DNA of 64,000 nucleotides from Euglena gracilis (Eukaryota > Euglenida > Euglenophyceae > Euglenales), in NCBI GenBank assembly GCA_039621445.1, contig CP154956.1:82456474-82520473 (forward strand). The letters are read 5' to 3'. A program made the position numbers and the translations under genes. The notes under the pieces were generated by a model that ran no database searches, was not told where the DNA came from, and was given only the letters and a program-made list of their open reading frames with translations. Each line of letters opens with the position of its first letter. The first letter of the stretch is position 1. Positions 1 through 14,703 of the stretch are shown here, piece by piece.

Positions 1-1148
1 ACTCACTTTTTCGGGGCAACATTATCCAAAGGACTTGACACAAATTCACATTTGAACCAAGATTCTCCCAGCCCAAAGTGGGAATGGCAAAGACCAGAGG
101 CGATCATCCTCAGAGCGTTTGCAGGGGGGTCCCGATGTCCAAAAAAAAAATCAAAAAAATCTTAAAATAGCACTTTTTTGCTGAACTGTATTAAAATAAT
201 CCGGTCGATCTATTAATCGACCAAATCATTCCTCGCCAATCAATTTCCTGCAGGCCGATCAATTGTTCATTTTGGTTGCCGTGAGGGGGGGGGGGTTGGG
301 TTGGACCCCCCCCCCAAAACTGCAAGGGGCAGGAAAATTTACGGCTTTTTGCCCAGGGGACTGGCCAAAAAGCAAAAAAATTGTCGGTGATGGCGTTCTG
401 TGCTCTATTGATTGTAATTATTTGAATATTTTGTAAAAATTTTCAAAAAAAAACACCACGATGAAAGCTACAAAACAACTACCGACCGTAGCTTCACCAC
501 AAAATTAGGCTCGCAAATATTTCCTTTACAAATGTCTGAAGTTAATTCTTCCTCACGCACTGAAACCTTTTACCCCTGAAGACATCCCAGCTGCTATTCA
601 GCCTATTTTCAAAAAAAATGTTGGTTCCCCCACCCCAATTTTCATTCAATCGCATGCCAGCGAGGCCTTGTTCTATTCCCCTCCAACAAAATATGTGTCG
701 ATATAGAGGTCAAGTATAATAAATATTTTTTGTAGTACTTTCACAGCGGGTAGCACAGCTTCAAGTGAGAGCAAAAAAAAACGCAAGAAAGAGCAAGAAA
801 GAGCAGAAAAAATGGACCAAGTCCCTTTATAAAATTCAAAAAAAATGGTTTGTAATGGATTGCCATCTGCCTGATTCCTTGATGCACCTGCTCATGTGAA
901 GGCAATGCCGACCACGGCACAATCAGGGGGGAATTCAGCGGCAAGGGTATAAGGGCGGGGCGGGGGGTGATAGGAGCGGCAGGGAGGACGGGGCAGTCGC
1001 TGCCGCTGGCTCAGCCATCAGGGGCGGGGGCGGGCGGGGTACGGCCGTATCGCGAGGTGGCCTTGTGGGAGGCTGGGGCCACAACGGGGGAATGTCGCGG
1101 ACGGGATTGCCCCGCGGGGCGGTCTGGCACCGCCGCGTGCTGCGATGA

Positions 1149-1400
1149 CGTTTTCGGTGTTTCCAGATCCTTTTTTGGTATCCAAATTAGCAAAAAAAAA
1201 TCGATGTTTTAAAAATATCGCGAAAATGAAGCAAAATAAAAGGAAATGTCCGGAGACCTAAATTGAAGCCCTTACAATGCCCTATCTAACGGCATTTTGA
1301 TTTCCCCGCAAGTACCCGCCTAGCCCGAAACATGACCGATTTACAGCCCAAACCAGCGCAGCAGGCTTGCGACTTCGCCCGTTTTTGGCCCTGTTTTGGG
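1149..1400 (+). repeat. Dispersed ~250 bp repeat, forward orientation in copy A
   Basis: The segment runs from CGTTTTCGGTGTTTCC to CCTGTTTTGGG and contains the phrase ATTGAAGCCCTTACAATG. The reverse complement of the same sequence occurs at the equivalent place in copy B. More diverged relatives occur near 58200-58520 (same strand) and 40430-40740 (opposite strand). Confidence 0.85.
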
Positions 1401-1768
1401 TCATAGGCATACACTGCGTATTCTTCACCATTATTCTTATTATTATTCTTCACCAGAAAGCGCAATAGAATCCCAGCAAGCTTGTGTGCTTCTTATTAAA
1501 AAGTTTGAACGCTTCCAAAACACACAAAAAAAAACCATCGTTGAGGCTTTATTCTGTTCAGCACGAACCCACACAGAAAATTTTACCAAGAGGAACACAC
1601 CATCAGAAGATTTTTTGAAAGTCAAGCTGGTTGGCCGGAAAAGAATGCCACCTAGACCCCCCCTCCCCTTGGGCTTAGGGGGAACCCAGCCGCTTGCCAG
1701 GCTGGTTAAAGAAACCAAACATTACCATCCAAATGCAATAGGGTTTGTGGTATTTCATTGTGAGTGCA

Positions 1769-1930
<162 letters not shown>

Positions 1931-3004
1931 CCCAAAGACACCCCACATGGGATTTTGATCTAGGCCTGGTCTTTCCAACTAAAGAGATCTCCTGACATGA
2001 AGGAGGGTCGATTTCTTACAGGGTTGGCCCTGGAGATAAATTCCGATGCCAGAAAAACCAACAGCCGCGCTTGAGATGCCAGGAAGCTGAACCTGTTTTC
2101 CAGCCAGCAGTTTTGACTCATTCAACTTCCGGGAACAACGTTTGGACAAGGATGCCAGTGCTGTGGGAGGAAACGACACTGTTTTCAGCACCAGACACCC
2201 TGACAGGGGTGATCCCAGGCAATGTGCGGGAAGGGGCATCGTGTGGAGAACTCCGCAGGGCAGCGCGGGTCGGCTGCCGAGGACCGCTGGCAATGGCCAG
2301 TGCCGGACTCCAACAAAAGGCTCAAGAGGGATGAAAGACGAGGCTCAAAAATTATACAAATATTTTTTTGAAAAAAATGCCGAATTATGTAATTCTGTGA
2401 ATAAAAAATTTCACAAATATGAGACAAAATTTTAACAAAAAATAAGCACAATATGAGACAAGCGTATTCTTGAAAAAGAGCAATCGAAAAAACATTTGTG
2501 GGGAAAGGTGAGGCAGCCATTGAAAAAGACAGGGAGGCACCACTAACCAAAGGTAGTGTGTGCGCCTGTAGCATGGTGTGAGGCAAAAAGTGGGAGCACA
2601 TGCACAGGACGCCCTTCGGCATTCACATACCGGTGAGAATTGGGCCAGGAAGGGGGGGGGCAGGGGAAATGGGATGGGGCCGGCCAAATCCACTGGGGTG
2701 GTCTGCAAGGCAAGGCGAGGATGAGGCAGCTTGGCTTGCAAGCGTGCAAGAAAGCACCTCCGGTAATTGAAAACTTCTTTGTGACGGCAATGTTCATGTA
2801 ACAATACCTAAATCCACCCCCCCCCCCCCCCTCAGGGCTTCGATACCCCCCCCCCCCCCGATGCTGCTATTTAACCATCATATATACAATCTCATTTCTG
2901 TTTGCTGATGATGTCTGACGATGTCTGCCGAAAAACGTTTTGAGTAACCAACCCAGACATGCCAGAAGGTCTTGGAATTAGGACCAACAAAGGTTCATCT
3001 CATA

Positions 3005-3409
3005 CCTCCCCCCCCTGTCTAAGCACCGGAAAAGATGGGTAAGAACCAGGGGGGGGGGGGTGGTGCTTATTTTGCCAAAATATGGGTAGGAACCAGGGGG
3101 GTGGTGCTTAGACAAGGGGGAAATTTTTGACTGCAAAAAAAAATCCGGCGCTTCGCGCCGAAAAGGAAAAATTCCCCTTGTTTTGGAGGTCCACTGTTGA
3201 ACTTACACACATTTGTATGCAGAAATCAACAATACCTCACCAAATCAGGTGTCAGAAGTTGCAGAAATTTCGAAAATTTTGAGAAATTTCCCTTAAAAAT
3301 GCACACAAAATAAGCCTCCCCGTGACGATGACCTTTAAAAAGATGGGTAAGAACCGGGGGGGGGGGGGGTGGTGCTTAGACAAGGGTGGTGCTTAGACAA
3401 GGGGGGAGG
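3005..3409. mobile_element. MITE-like element with C-run termini, TA target duplication
   Basis: The left end begins CCTCCCCCCCCTGTCTAAG and the right end finishes CTTAGACAAGGGGGGAGG, its reverse complement apart from run length. The element is bordered by TA on both sides (3003-3004 and 3410-3411). The equivalent site in copy B reads CTCATAATTCAC without the insert, so the 405 bp plus one TA is an insertion (or a perfectly clean loss from copy B). No coding capacity. Internal GGTGCTTAGACA motifs suggest nested or tandem ends. Confidence 0.85.
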
Positions 3410-3478
3410 TAATTCACATGCAACCACAGAGTCAAGCATGGCGAAAATGATCTTCATAGAGGGGTGCACAACTCCGTA

Positions 3479-3582
3479 ACCTCCCCCTTTAATTAAGCAC
3501 TGCAAAAGATGGGCAAGAACCATAGGGTGCTTGTTTGGCCAAAATATGGGTGTGAACCGGGGGGGGGTGCTTAGACAAATGG
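3479..3582. mobile_element. Shorter relative of the GCTTAGACA inverted-repeat family
   Basis: Bounded by CCTCCCCCTTT...AAGCACTGC on the left and GGTGCTTAGACAAATGGGG on the right. Present in both duplication copies (also near 17864-17978), so it predates the duplication. Further fragments of the family lie near 3880-3920, 4743-4812 and 18270-18315. Confidence 0.6.
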
Positions 3583-4335
3583 GGAAAACTGACAAACTGA
3601 CTGGAAAAACAACGGAGCTTCCACCAGAAGAAAAAAAATGGTGCTCCCGCTGGAAAAAACAAACCGCGCTTCGGTCAGGGAACAAAACGGCGATCCCGTT
3701 GGGAAAAATTCGTGCGGAAAGGCAGATTTCATTTTGGGTGTTTACTGGTACTGCAAACAATCAGCAATATCTCACCAAATCAAGCCTCGGAAACTTGTGA
3801 AATATCGAGAAATTTCGAAAAAAGAACGCAAAAAAGTTGTTTGGGATAATGATCTTTGAGAGAATGATTAAAAAAATGGGCAGGAACGAGGGGGGAGGTG
3901 CTTAGGCAAGGGGGGGGGGGACATTTGTGTTGCAGCCACAAGTGCATTTTCTTCATCAGCACCATGCATCACCGGCATTTATACTGGTGATTTTGCCCCA
4001 TCCTGTGATGAACAGTGGGGCAGAAAATACACTGGAACACGCTAAGAACAACTTCATTCCCTGCCAGAAAAACTGAGGAGAAGGCAGGTGGGCAGAGGGG
4101 TGGGACAAACATCACAGCATGCAGATAGAATGCAAAAGAGGGACAATCATAGCCTCGAGAAGGGAGGGGAAGCAAATGTGCCAGCTTTGCCAGACAAAGA
4201 CAGCCGAGGTTTCTCCGCCCTGAGAGGGAAGCCCACGTTCGTTGTCATCCAAAACTCTCAATGCGGCCATGTCCGGCCACACCCAATCACACCGGTCACG
4301 CCCAGCCATTCGTAGGTGCTTGCCCGCCGGGAAGC

Positions 4336-8092
<3,757 letters not shown>

Positions 8093-8279
8093 GGCGCAGA
8101 CGGTCGAATCGGCCCCAGACCGAGGTTTCCGCCCCGCCCAAATGCAGGGCCGTGGGCTTCAAGGTCAAGTTCAACCCACTGGGGGTAAGCCCCCAATTAT
8201 GGGCAATCGGTTGCTTGACTTCGGCAATTCAATGCTATTAAATGAACTCCCATAAATGAAGATAAAGCCCTCCATAGAA

Positions 8280-10230
8280 CCCAGTCGGAGGGCCCTTACA
8301 GTTGGGGGTCGGAAAAAAAAACAGCCAGAAATTTTTGGAGCAACACCAAAACTCCGGACACAAGGAAATCTTGAGGAACCGGGGGGGGGGGTCCCACAAG
8401 CCAGCTGGAAAAAGGTGGTGCTGGCTGGACCCCACCCCACAGGAGGGTCCAACCTGCTACCAGGCTAGAAACTGAAAATGGGCATACAGCCCAAAACCAG
8501 CTGGGTTGAAAAATTTTAGCCAAAAAAGCAAGAAATTTTGAGGTGACAGACCATTTTGGCCATTTGTCACTTTTTCCCCCCTGAAAATCTTTGGTAATGT
8601 GTGCCAATCTTTTTTCTCGGTCCAGCCGGGCTTTGACGGCTGGAAAAAGTTCACTTCCAGTCGAACCGGAGGTGAGGGTGAGCCCAAATGGGAGCTAATG
8701 GCTTGAAAAAAGTTCTAGCTGGCTGGACCCTGGCTTAAGAAACCTTGCCAGCCACCCACCAGATATATTCCCTCAGTCAAGACAGGGGTTTCAAAACCAA
8801 AACCAAGTCTGGCAGGTGCATGTCCCAGTGTGGGGGAAGCCACGACCGTCGGGCTCTGGGTCAGCGTCATAGTATGGTGCAGAGGGAACTGCCCCTGGAG
8901 CGGGAATGCTCCGTTTTTCCGACAATGACGGTGAGGAGCCCGGAAGCGGCATCACCAACCAGTTGTAACTATTACGACCAGGATTCCACAGCTCAATAAA
9001 ACATCCTCACAAGGCGAAAGGGGTTGAAATTCCCTTTGCCAGGAGGCCAATTACGTGCACGCTCTGTAATTTGTCGCGAAGTCTCCAAAATTCTTTGGGC
9101 CCAAACCAACCCCCCAGCGATCTGCCCCTGGGGGATGCGGCTCCCCCAACCCCAGGTCCTGAAAAAAGCCGTGTCTTTTAACACCTCAACAGTGACTGGG
9201 CAAACCGCCATTGGTGTCTATTCGGCCCGATATTGCTGGGGGAGGGGGGTGCCCAATTCAACACCCCCCCAAAAGTTGACCATCAGGTGCAGGGGGCAAA
9301 CTTTCGGTGTTGGGGTTGGGGGTCAAACAACCTCCCCCCTCCCCAGTGAGGGACAATGAACACAAATTAATGGGGGAAATCAACTTTCAGGGAAACTAAG
9401 AAAGCCACGCAGGAAGGCAGGGGTGAGCCAGGGGTTTTGAAAAATACACTCCATCCGGCCAGCTGAAAAAAGGTGCTGTGGGAAGGAAGGCATTGGTGGG
9501 ACCCCACCCCCCCAGGGGGGTGGGGGCTCGGGGGGGGGGGGTGAAACCAGTTGGTGACCAAAGTGGGCAAAAAGCCCAGATCTAGCAGTACTGGGATTTT
9601 TTTGGCCAAAAATTTGGAGGTGTAACCCCCAAACGCCCACAAGAACTGCATTTTTTGGCCGTTTTGCCCCCCCCTGTGGGCAATTTGCTCCGTATTTTCC
9701 CCAAAAAAAATCCAAAAAGAAAGGCTGCCCCAACTTTATTTCAGTGGAAACTGGGGGGGGGGGGGTCTGAGCCCAGCTGAGAGCTGCTTACTGGAAAAAA
9801 GAGCTGCTTGCTGGCTTGGCTGGCTGCACCACACAATTCATTCCGACCCCCCGGGGGGGTCACTAGAATACTAGAATGAAAAAAACCAGTCAGTCACTTT
9901 TTTCGGGAAACCAGTCAGTCACTGCCCCCCCCCCCCGGGGAGGGTCGGCCACTCTGAATCCAAAAAAGAAAATTTGACCAAAAGCATGCAAAAAAGGCTA
10001 AAAAAATTTTCCGAGCCGGGTCACTTTAGTAGGTTTTTTTGCCGACCCCCCCTGGGAGGCGGTCAGTCACTCTGAAAAAAACCAGTCACTCCCTGGGGGG
10101 GGGGGGGGTCGGCCAGTGACCAAATGATTGTATGGGCTGGACCCCCGGGGGTTGGACTGGGTCTCCTCCGACTTAATAAATGGGTCCAAGCACGAAGCAC
10201 CGGGGGGGGGGGGCGTTATTGCAATGCATA
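8280..10230. other. Noncoding stretch rich in GCTGG/CCAGC and GTCAGTCACT repeats
   Basis: No sustained codon bias. Recurring phrases are AGCTGGAAAAA, GGCTGGACCCC, CCAGTCAGTCACT and palindromic C-run/G-run junctions (for example near 9510, 9930 and 10040). The same vocabulary recurs at 11.9-13.2, 20.2-20.6, 25.3-25.6, 37.6-37.8 and 39.1-39.5 kb, so these look like scattered copies of a few repeat families. Confidence 0.6.
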
Positions 10231-10257
10231 TTGCTCATGTACGCAGAGCCCTCTGAC

Positions 10258-10311
10258 CAGCGAATAGCAGGCGTCGTCGCCAGTGGCCTCGCTGTCGTCA
10301 GCAGATGGTGG
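10258..10311 (-). CDS. Candidate 5' exon upstream of the Nudix gene
   Basis: A 54-base island between acceptor GGTGCGGCAG and donor CTG/GTCAGA, open in frame as PPSADDSEATGDDACYSL, phase 0 at both ends and so compatible with Nudix exon A. Acidic, low-complexity linker. Codon bias is moderate; it could be chance. Confidence 0.3.
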
Positions 10312-10749
10312 CTGCCGCACCACCCGAAGCAGGGGCAGGCATCGTTTCAGCACCCCCTACACCTCTCACTGGAAGGAGGCAAAAACGTTTGGAAGATCAA
10401 CCAAAAGCAATAAAAACAACAGAGAAACGAATTTTATCAAAAAAATAAAAATAAAAATAAACACAAAAAATAACACAACATAAAAAAAGACATTTGCATC
10501 CCTGACGACCAGAAAGAAACAAAACCAATTTTGGCTTGCTTCTTGGTGTTTGCCCCTTCGGCAGAAGGGAGAGGCTGGAGAACCATTGCCTGAGAAAGCA
10601 CAAAAATAAGCCCATTCCTGGGTTTCCCAAGCTTTAGCACCAGAATGCTTGCTGTAATCCTTGACCACCAAAGCACAGAACAAGACCATAACACACAGGA
10701 TAACACAACAAACACCGGCTGACCTCAAGGCACGGGTCATGCTTGTGCT

Positions 10750-11035
10750 TACTGACCGGGGGGAGGGGGGTGGGTGGGTGCCATAGGGTGCCTGCCCCTA
10801 GCAGGCATACCCCCTCCCGGGGGAGGGGGGTAGGGGTCCGGGGGGGACCCAGAAAATCTTCATTGAAAATGGCCTTTCTGGGCCCCCATCGCCTTCGGCG
10901 CCAGGGTCGGAGGTGGGTGCCTGCTATGGGCAGGCACCCCCCAAAACCCTGCCCCCCCCCCGGGGGGGGGGTCGGATCGGGTGCTATGGGGTGCCTGCCC
11001 CTAGCACCCCCCCCCCCCCTGTGGGGTGGGCACCC
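10750..11035. repeat. GGTGCCTGC...GCAGGCACC hairpin cluster
   Basis: Repeated GGTGCCTGCCCCTAGC and its reverse complement surround C-run/G-run junctions. A related copy lies at 22055-22130. Confidence 0.55.
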
Positions 11036-11071
11036 GACTAAGCACAAGCCTTGGGCAAGGGGTCCACTGAC

Positions 11072-11151
11072 CTTGGCCTGGCCAGGCAATACACTGTGGC
11101 GGCCCCCACCGCCACGCCCAGCAGGCATCCTCGCCAGAATGGGGACTGCAT
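11072..11151 (-). CDS. Candidate first exon encoding a signal-anchor N-terminus
   Basis: Begins at ATG and reads MQSPFWRGCLLGVAVGA then ATVYCLARP, one hydrophobic helix after a short basic lead, ending at donor CCAAG/GTCAGT (phase 2). This is what a signal peptide or type II membrane anchor looks like. The next exon seen downstream on this strand belongs to the Nudix gene, but the phases do not join directly, so the link needs an unseen exon. Alternatively it starts another gene. Confidence 0.4.
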
Positions 11152-11569
11152 CCCGGCGTCAGGGGCTGCGGATGGCAACGCCCAGCATCAGACGCCTGGA
11201 GGGGGCCAAAGTACGGCGCCGGGGGGGGGGGGACGTAGTGGTGGGGGGGAGACAAAAAACGACCAAAGTTGCCCAGTGGGGGTTTTTAAACATTCTTGAA
11301 GAGGCTGGGGATGCAACGCACGCGGCATGCACTGCATGCGAGCAAAAGCCGACTTGTTTTCCTACGCTGCCAGCCTGTTTGGTTTCGGTTTTTTTCTTAA
11401 GAACGCTGCATCTGGGGGGTGGCACAGGGCAAAAGGAGTTTTAAAAAGTCCCATAATGGGGGGGATTGCAAGTTAGGGGCAACTTTGGGTGATTAAGCAA
11501 ACATAAAAGGTGGGAGTAAGCACATGTGGGTGTGGGATGACAGGGCATTCAAAAATCTGCAGACGTCAA

Positions 11570-11612
11570 AACACACACACACACACACAGACAGACAGAC
11601 AGACAGACAGAG

Positions 11613-11644
<32 letters not shown>

Positions 11645-11661
11645 AGACACACACAGACACC
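11570..11661 (+). repeat. (CA)n / (GACA)n microsatellite
   Basis: Alternating CA and CAGA blocks. Confidence 0.97.
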
Positions 11662-12375
11662 TTTAGGAGGAAGCTTGAGGCAGCTTTCCAGGAAACAAAG
11701 GAATGGGGGAATCGTAGCCACTGGCTGGAAGGCATTACGTTACTGAATTGCCACACCTGTATTTCACCATCAACCGACTGTGTGCACTTGTCATTGGCTG
11801 CGAACTGCATCAGAAGCGGGCCAGATATGTCTGTCCAGATGGCTTTAACCAGGCCAAGCAGGGGTTTTCTTTAGCCGGAGGGTACCGTATCCCTGGGGGG
11901 GGGGTCCAGCCAGCCAGCAGCTCAAATCCAGCCAGCAGCCCAAATTCGGGCTGGGAGCCCCCCCCCCCCCGGGGGGTCGAGTGAAATAAAGTTGGGTCCA
12001 GCCGGGCCGGAGGCCGGGCCAGCCCGGCCTTCGTTGGTTGGCTGGCCGGCCGCAGGCTGGCCAGCCAACTGGGCTGCCCAGCCCACCTATCCCTGCATTT
12101 TTTTTCCCTCGTCACAGCTTCCTCCATCACAGCCCCCCAGCCTTGATCTAGCTCCATCCATCAAAATGTCGAAAATGGCAAAAATGTTTCAGAAAGTTTT
12201 GTTTTTCTCCAACCCAGCCCAGCCCAGCCCCCTCCAGCCCCAGACCCCCCCAATACCCCCCCCCCCGGGGGGGTCCAGCCAGCAGCTCATTTCCAGCCAG
12301 CTGTGGGCAGAAAGCGACACGTTCACTGCGGCCGAAACGTTCAACGAGTGGTGTGGGGTGGCGACCGGCCAACAG

Positions 12376-12413
12376 AGCGCCAGGTCTGTCCCTCGGCGGC
12401 GTCCATGCACTCA
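12376..12413 (-). CDS. Weak exon candidate
   Basis: Acceptor CCTTGTTGAG followed by CMDAAEGQTWRS and then GTTGGC. Short, isolated and of unknown product. The surrounding 11.2-13.7 kb otherwise shows only repeats and low-complexity sequence. Confidence 0.2.
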
Positions 12414-13741
12414 ACAAGGAAGGGAGGGTCTCCAATCGACCACATATGCAGGGCTTATAGGGGTCAGAGGGGAAAGACCCCCACCGAAAATGAGCCCATA
12501 CAGCACGCAGAGTGCCTGGGACCGGCAACGCAAAGGGGGAGACTTAATATTTGGGCGGGGGACGAAGCATCCTGGGGGGTGGTCGCCTTGAGCAAAAAAG
12601 AAGTCGCAAAATCTCAGCAGAAAGAAAACTGTGCCAACTGTGGCCAACTGTGGGGGGGCAAATAATTTCTGGCATCGCTGGAAGATTGTCTATCCACACA
12701 AAACTCAGAAAAAAATAGGTTTGATTTTGAACCTGGACCGACGTTGGTTGAATGCCCAGATGGCTCTTTGACCGCCCATGGAAAATACAATTTGAAAATG
12801 CCTTAAAAACCCATTAAAACCCTAAACCCCCTTAAAAACCTTACAAAATTCTGCCTTAAAAATAGTAATCTGCCTTTGGGTCCCCTGGTTTTCTTGAGGA
12901 CCCCCTGGGGGGTCCATCTGGCCGGCTGGAAAAAGGTGCTCGCTGGCCCCCTTGGGGGGGGGCGGTCAAAAATGGCCGAAAATGGCATTTTTGAGGGTTT
13001 TTGAGTGGTTTTCATCTCAAAAATGCTGAAAACCCCAACCCACCTGGATTGGATTTTGTTTCTTTTTCTCGGGTCCCAGTCAGCAGACCCCCTCCCAGGG
13101 GGGTCTGCAGCCTGGCTGGGAACAGCTGGCTGGAAAAAGCTGCTGGCTGGCTGGCTGTCCCTGACTTCACCCTGGTCCCCACCCAGAAGGATGCCAGAAC
13201 AGCTTTACTACTGAAACTTGCAGCAAAACTTCACACAAATTCAGCACTCTGTGCGAGGAAAAATGAATATCCACCCCCAAATAAGGCATTGGATTTTCTG
13301 TAACAATCCAGAAAAAAAACGGACACCCCAAAGATAATAGGACCACCGGCACTTTTTTCCCTGAAAAATCCAAAAAAATAAATAGACGTGCAAATGGGTT
13401 CTCTCTTGAAATTTTGAATTTTCATTTGAATTTTCCCCCTGCCATTCATATCCAACCCTCCTCAAAGAAGCCACAAATATGCGAGTCACTGAGGGGGCAT
13501 TGATTTCAGGGAGTAATTTGCGTTGTGGAACACTCTGGGATCTTATTTTAAAACCCATGGGGGGGGTCCCCCCACCCACCCAACAAGGCGTCGGACCTCT
13601 CGGAGGAGGGGGGTGAAACCCCCTCCACAAATAATTGCCATGTTTGAATACTTCCCACCTAGAAACCCCCAGTGGGTCCGGCCCTGGAACCCTTGGGGGG
13701 GGGGTCTTCGGAGTCAAAAAAGAAACCTGGCGTGAGCTGGG

Positions 13742-13905
13742 TCATGGCATCCGGTGGGGGGGGGCAAGTCGAGGTGCTGTATGGCTGATCGATGGAGAGG
13801 TCGTCGAGCGACGGAATGGTTCGGCAGAGGGCATTGCAGAGGGGCAGGGGTGGCAACGCCACCGGAGGGTGGGGGGGGGGAGGGCGGAAGGGAAGCTGTG
13901 GTCCG
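13742..13905 (-). CDS. Weak exon candidate with poly-C
   Basis: The minus strand reads ALCRTIPSLDDLSIDQPY with high G/C at third positions, preceded by proline runs encoded by a C homopolymer. The plus strand also has open frames here (ERRNGSAEGIAEGQGW), and no clear donor was found, so strand and reality are uncertain. Confidence 0.25.
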
Positions 13906-14077
13906 CCCCAATGTGCAGGAGCACAGCACACACCCAGAGACTTGGGAGAGGAGGGGGTGGTCGGCATCGCCGTTGGCCCCGCTGTGACAGCACTACTGCG
14001 CGCCACGGGCGTGCTCTTTGCTGGGGAGGGATACCTCTGTGAGCCCTTCAAATCCTGATCAACAACTCCTGTTCGTA

Positions 14078-14471
14078 GGGGATGCCCACCTGCAGTGCTG
14101 GCACCGCATGGCACTGCGTGTGGCACTGCGGGGCACTGCGTGGGCACTGCGTGGCACTGCATGGGCACTGTGTGGGCACTGCATGGGCACTGCGTGGCAC
14201 TGTGTGGCACTACGGGACGTTAAACTACTTGTTTTTACATCATTGGTTTTTTGGGGGGCCATTAAAGGGCAACTCGTCGTTTTGTGAAAAAATTTTCCTT
14301 TTTGGGCCAATTTGACCATTTCTGGCTAGAAACATCGAACAATGACCCAAAAATGCCAGCCTGCATTACGCTACATCATTGAAGGCGCTTGCACACGGGT
14401 TAAACGGCCTGCAGTGCCACGCGGTGCCACGCGGTGCCACGCAGTGCTGGCACCGCAGAGTGGGCATCCCC
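14078..14471. mobile_element. Inverted-repeat element with GGCACTGC minisatellite ends
   Basis: Left end GGGGATGCCCACCTGCAG runs into about 100 bp of GGCACTGCGT repeats. The right end has the reverse-complement repeats (GTGCCACGC) and finishes TGGGCATCCCC. About 390 bp overall, noncoding, ending 230 bp before duplication copy B. Confidence 0.6.
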
Positions 14472-14703
14472 ATACTGTAACAGGAGAAACCAGGGGTACA
14501 AAGCAACCCATGGCAAAGGCATAAACAGTCCTCGGGCAGTGGCAAATTTCGTGTCCTCCCTGATAACGCTCTGTGCATAAGGATTTGGGAATCCAGCAGG
14601 GGGGGAACACAACCGCGTTTGTTGTGCTGTTCGACTTCAGCAGAAAGCATTTTTCGATATTTTTTTTGAATGTTAGCGGACCTTGTGAATTTTTTTTGGA
14701 GCC

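Noticed and set aside
960-1140. GC-rich island as an exon or promoter island
   Set aside because: Present in both duplication copies with frame-shifting indels and no splice-site pair, so not conserved as coding. A promoter role cannot be excluded but has no positive support.
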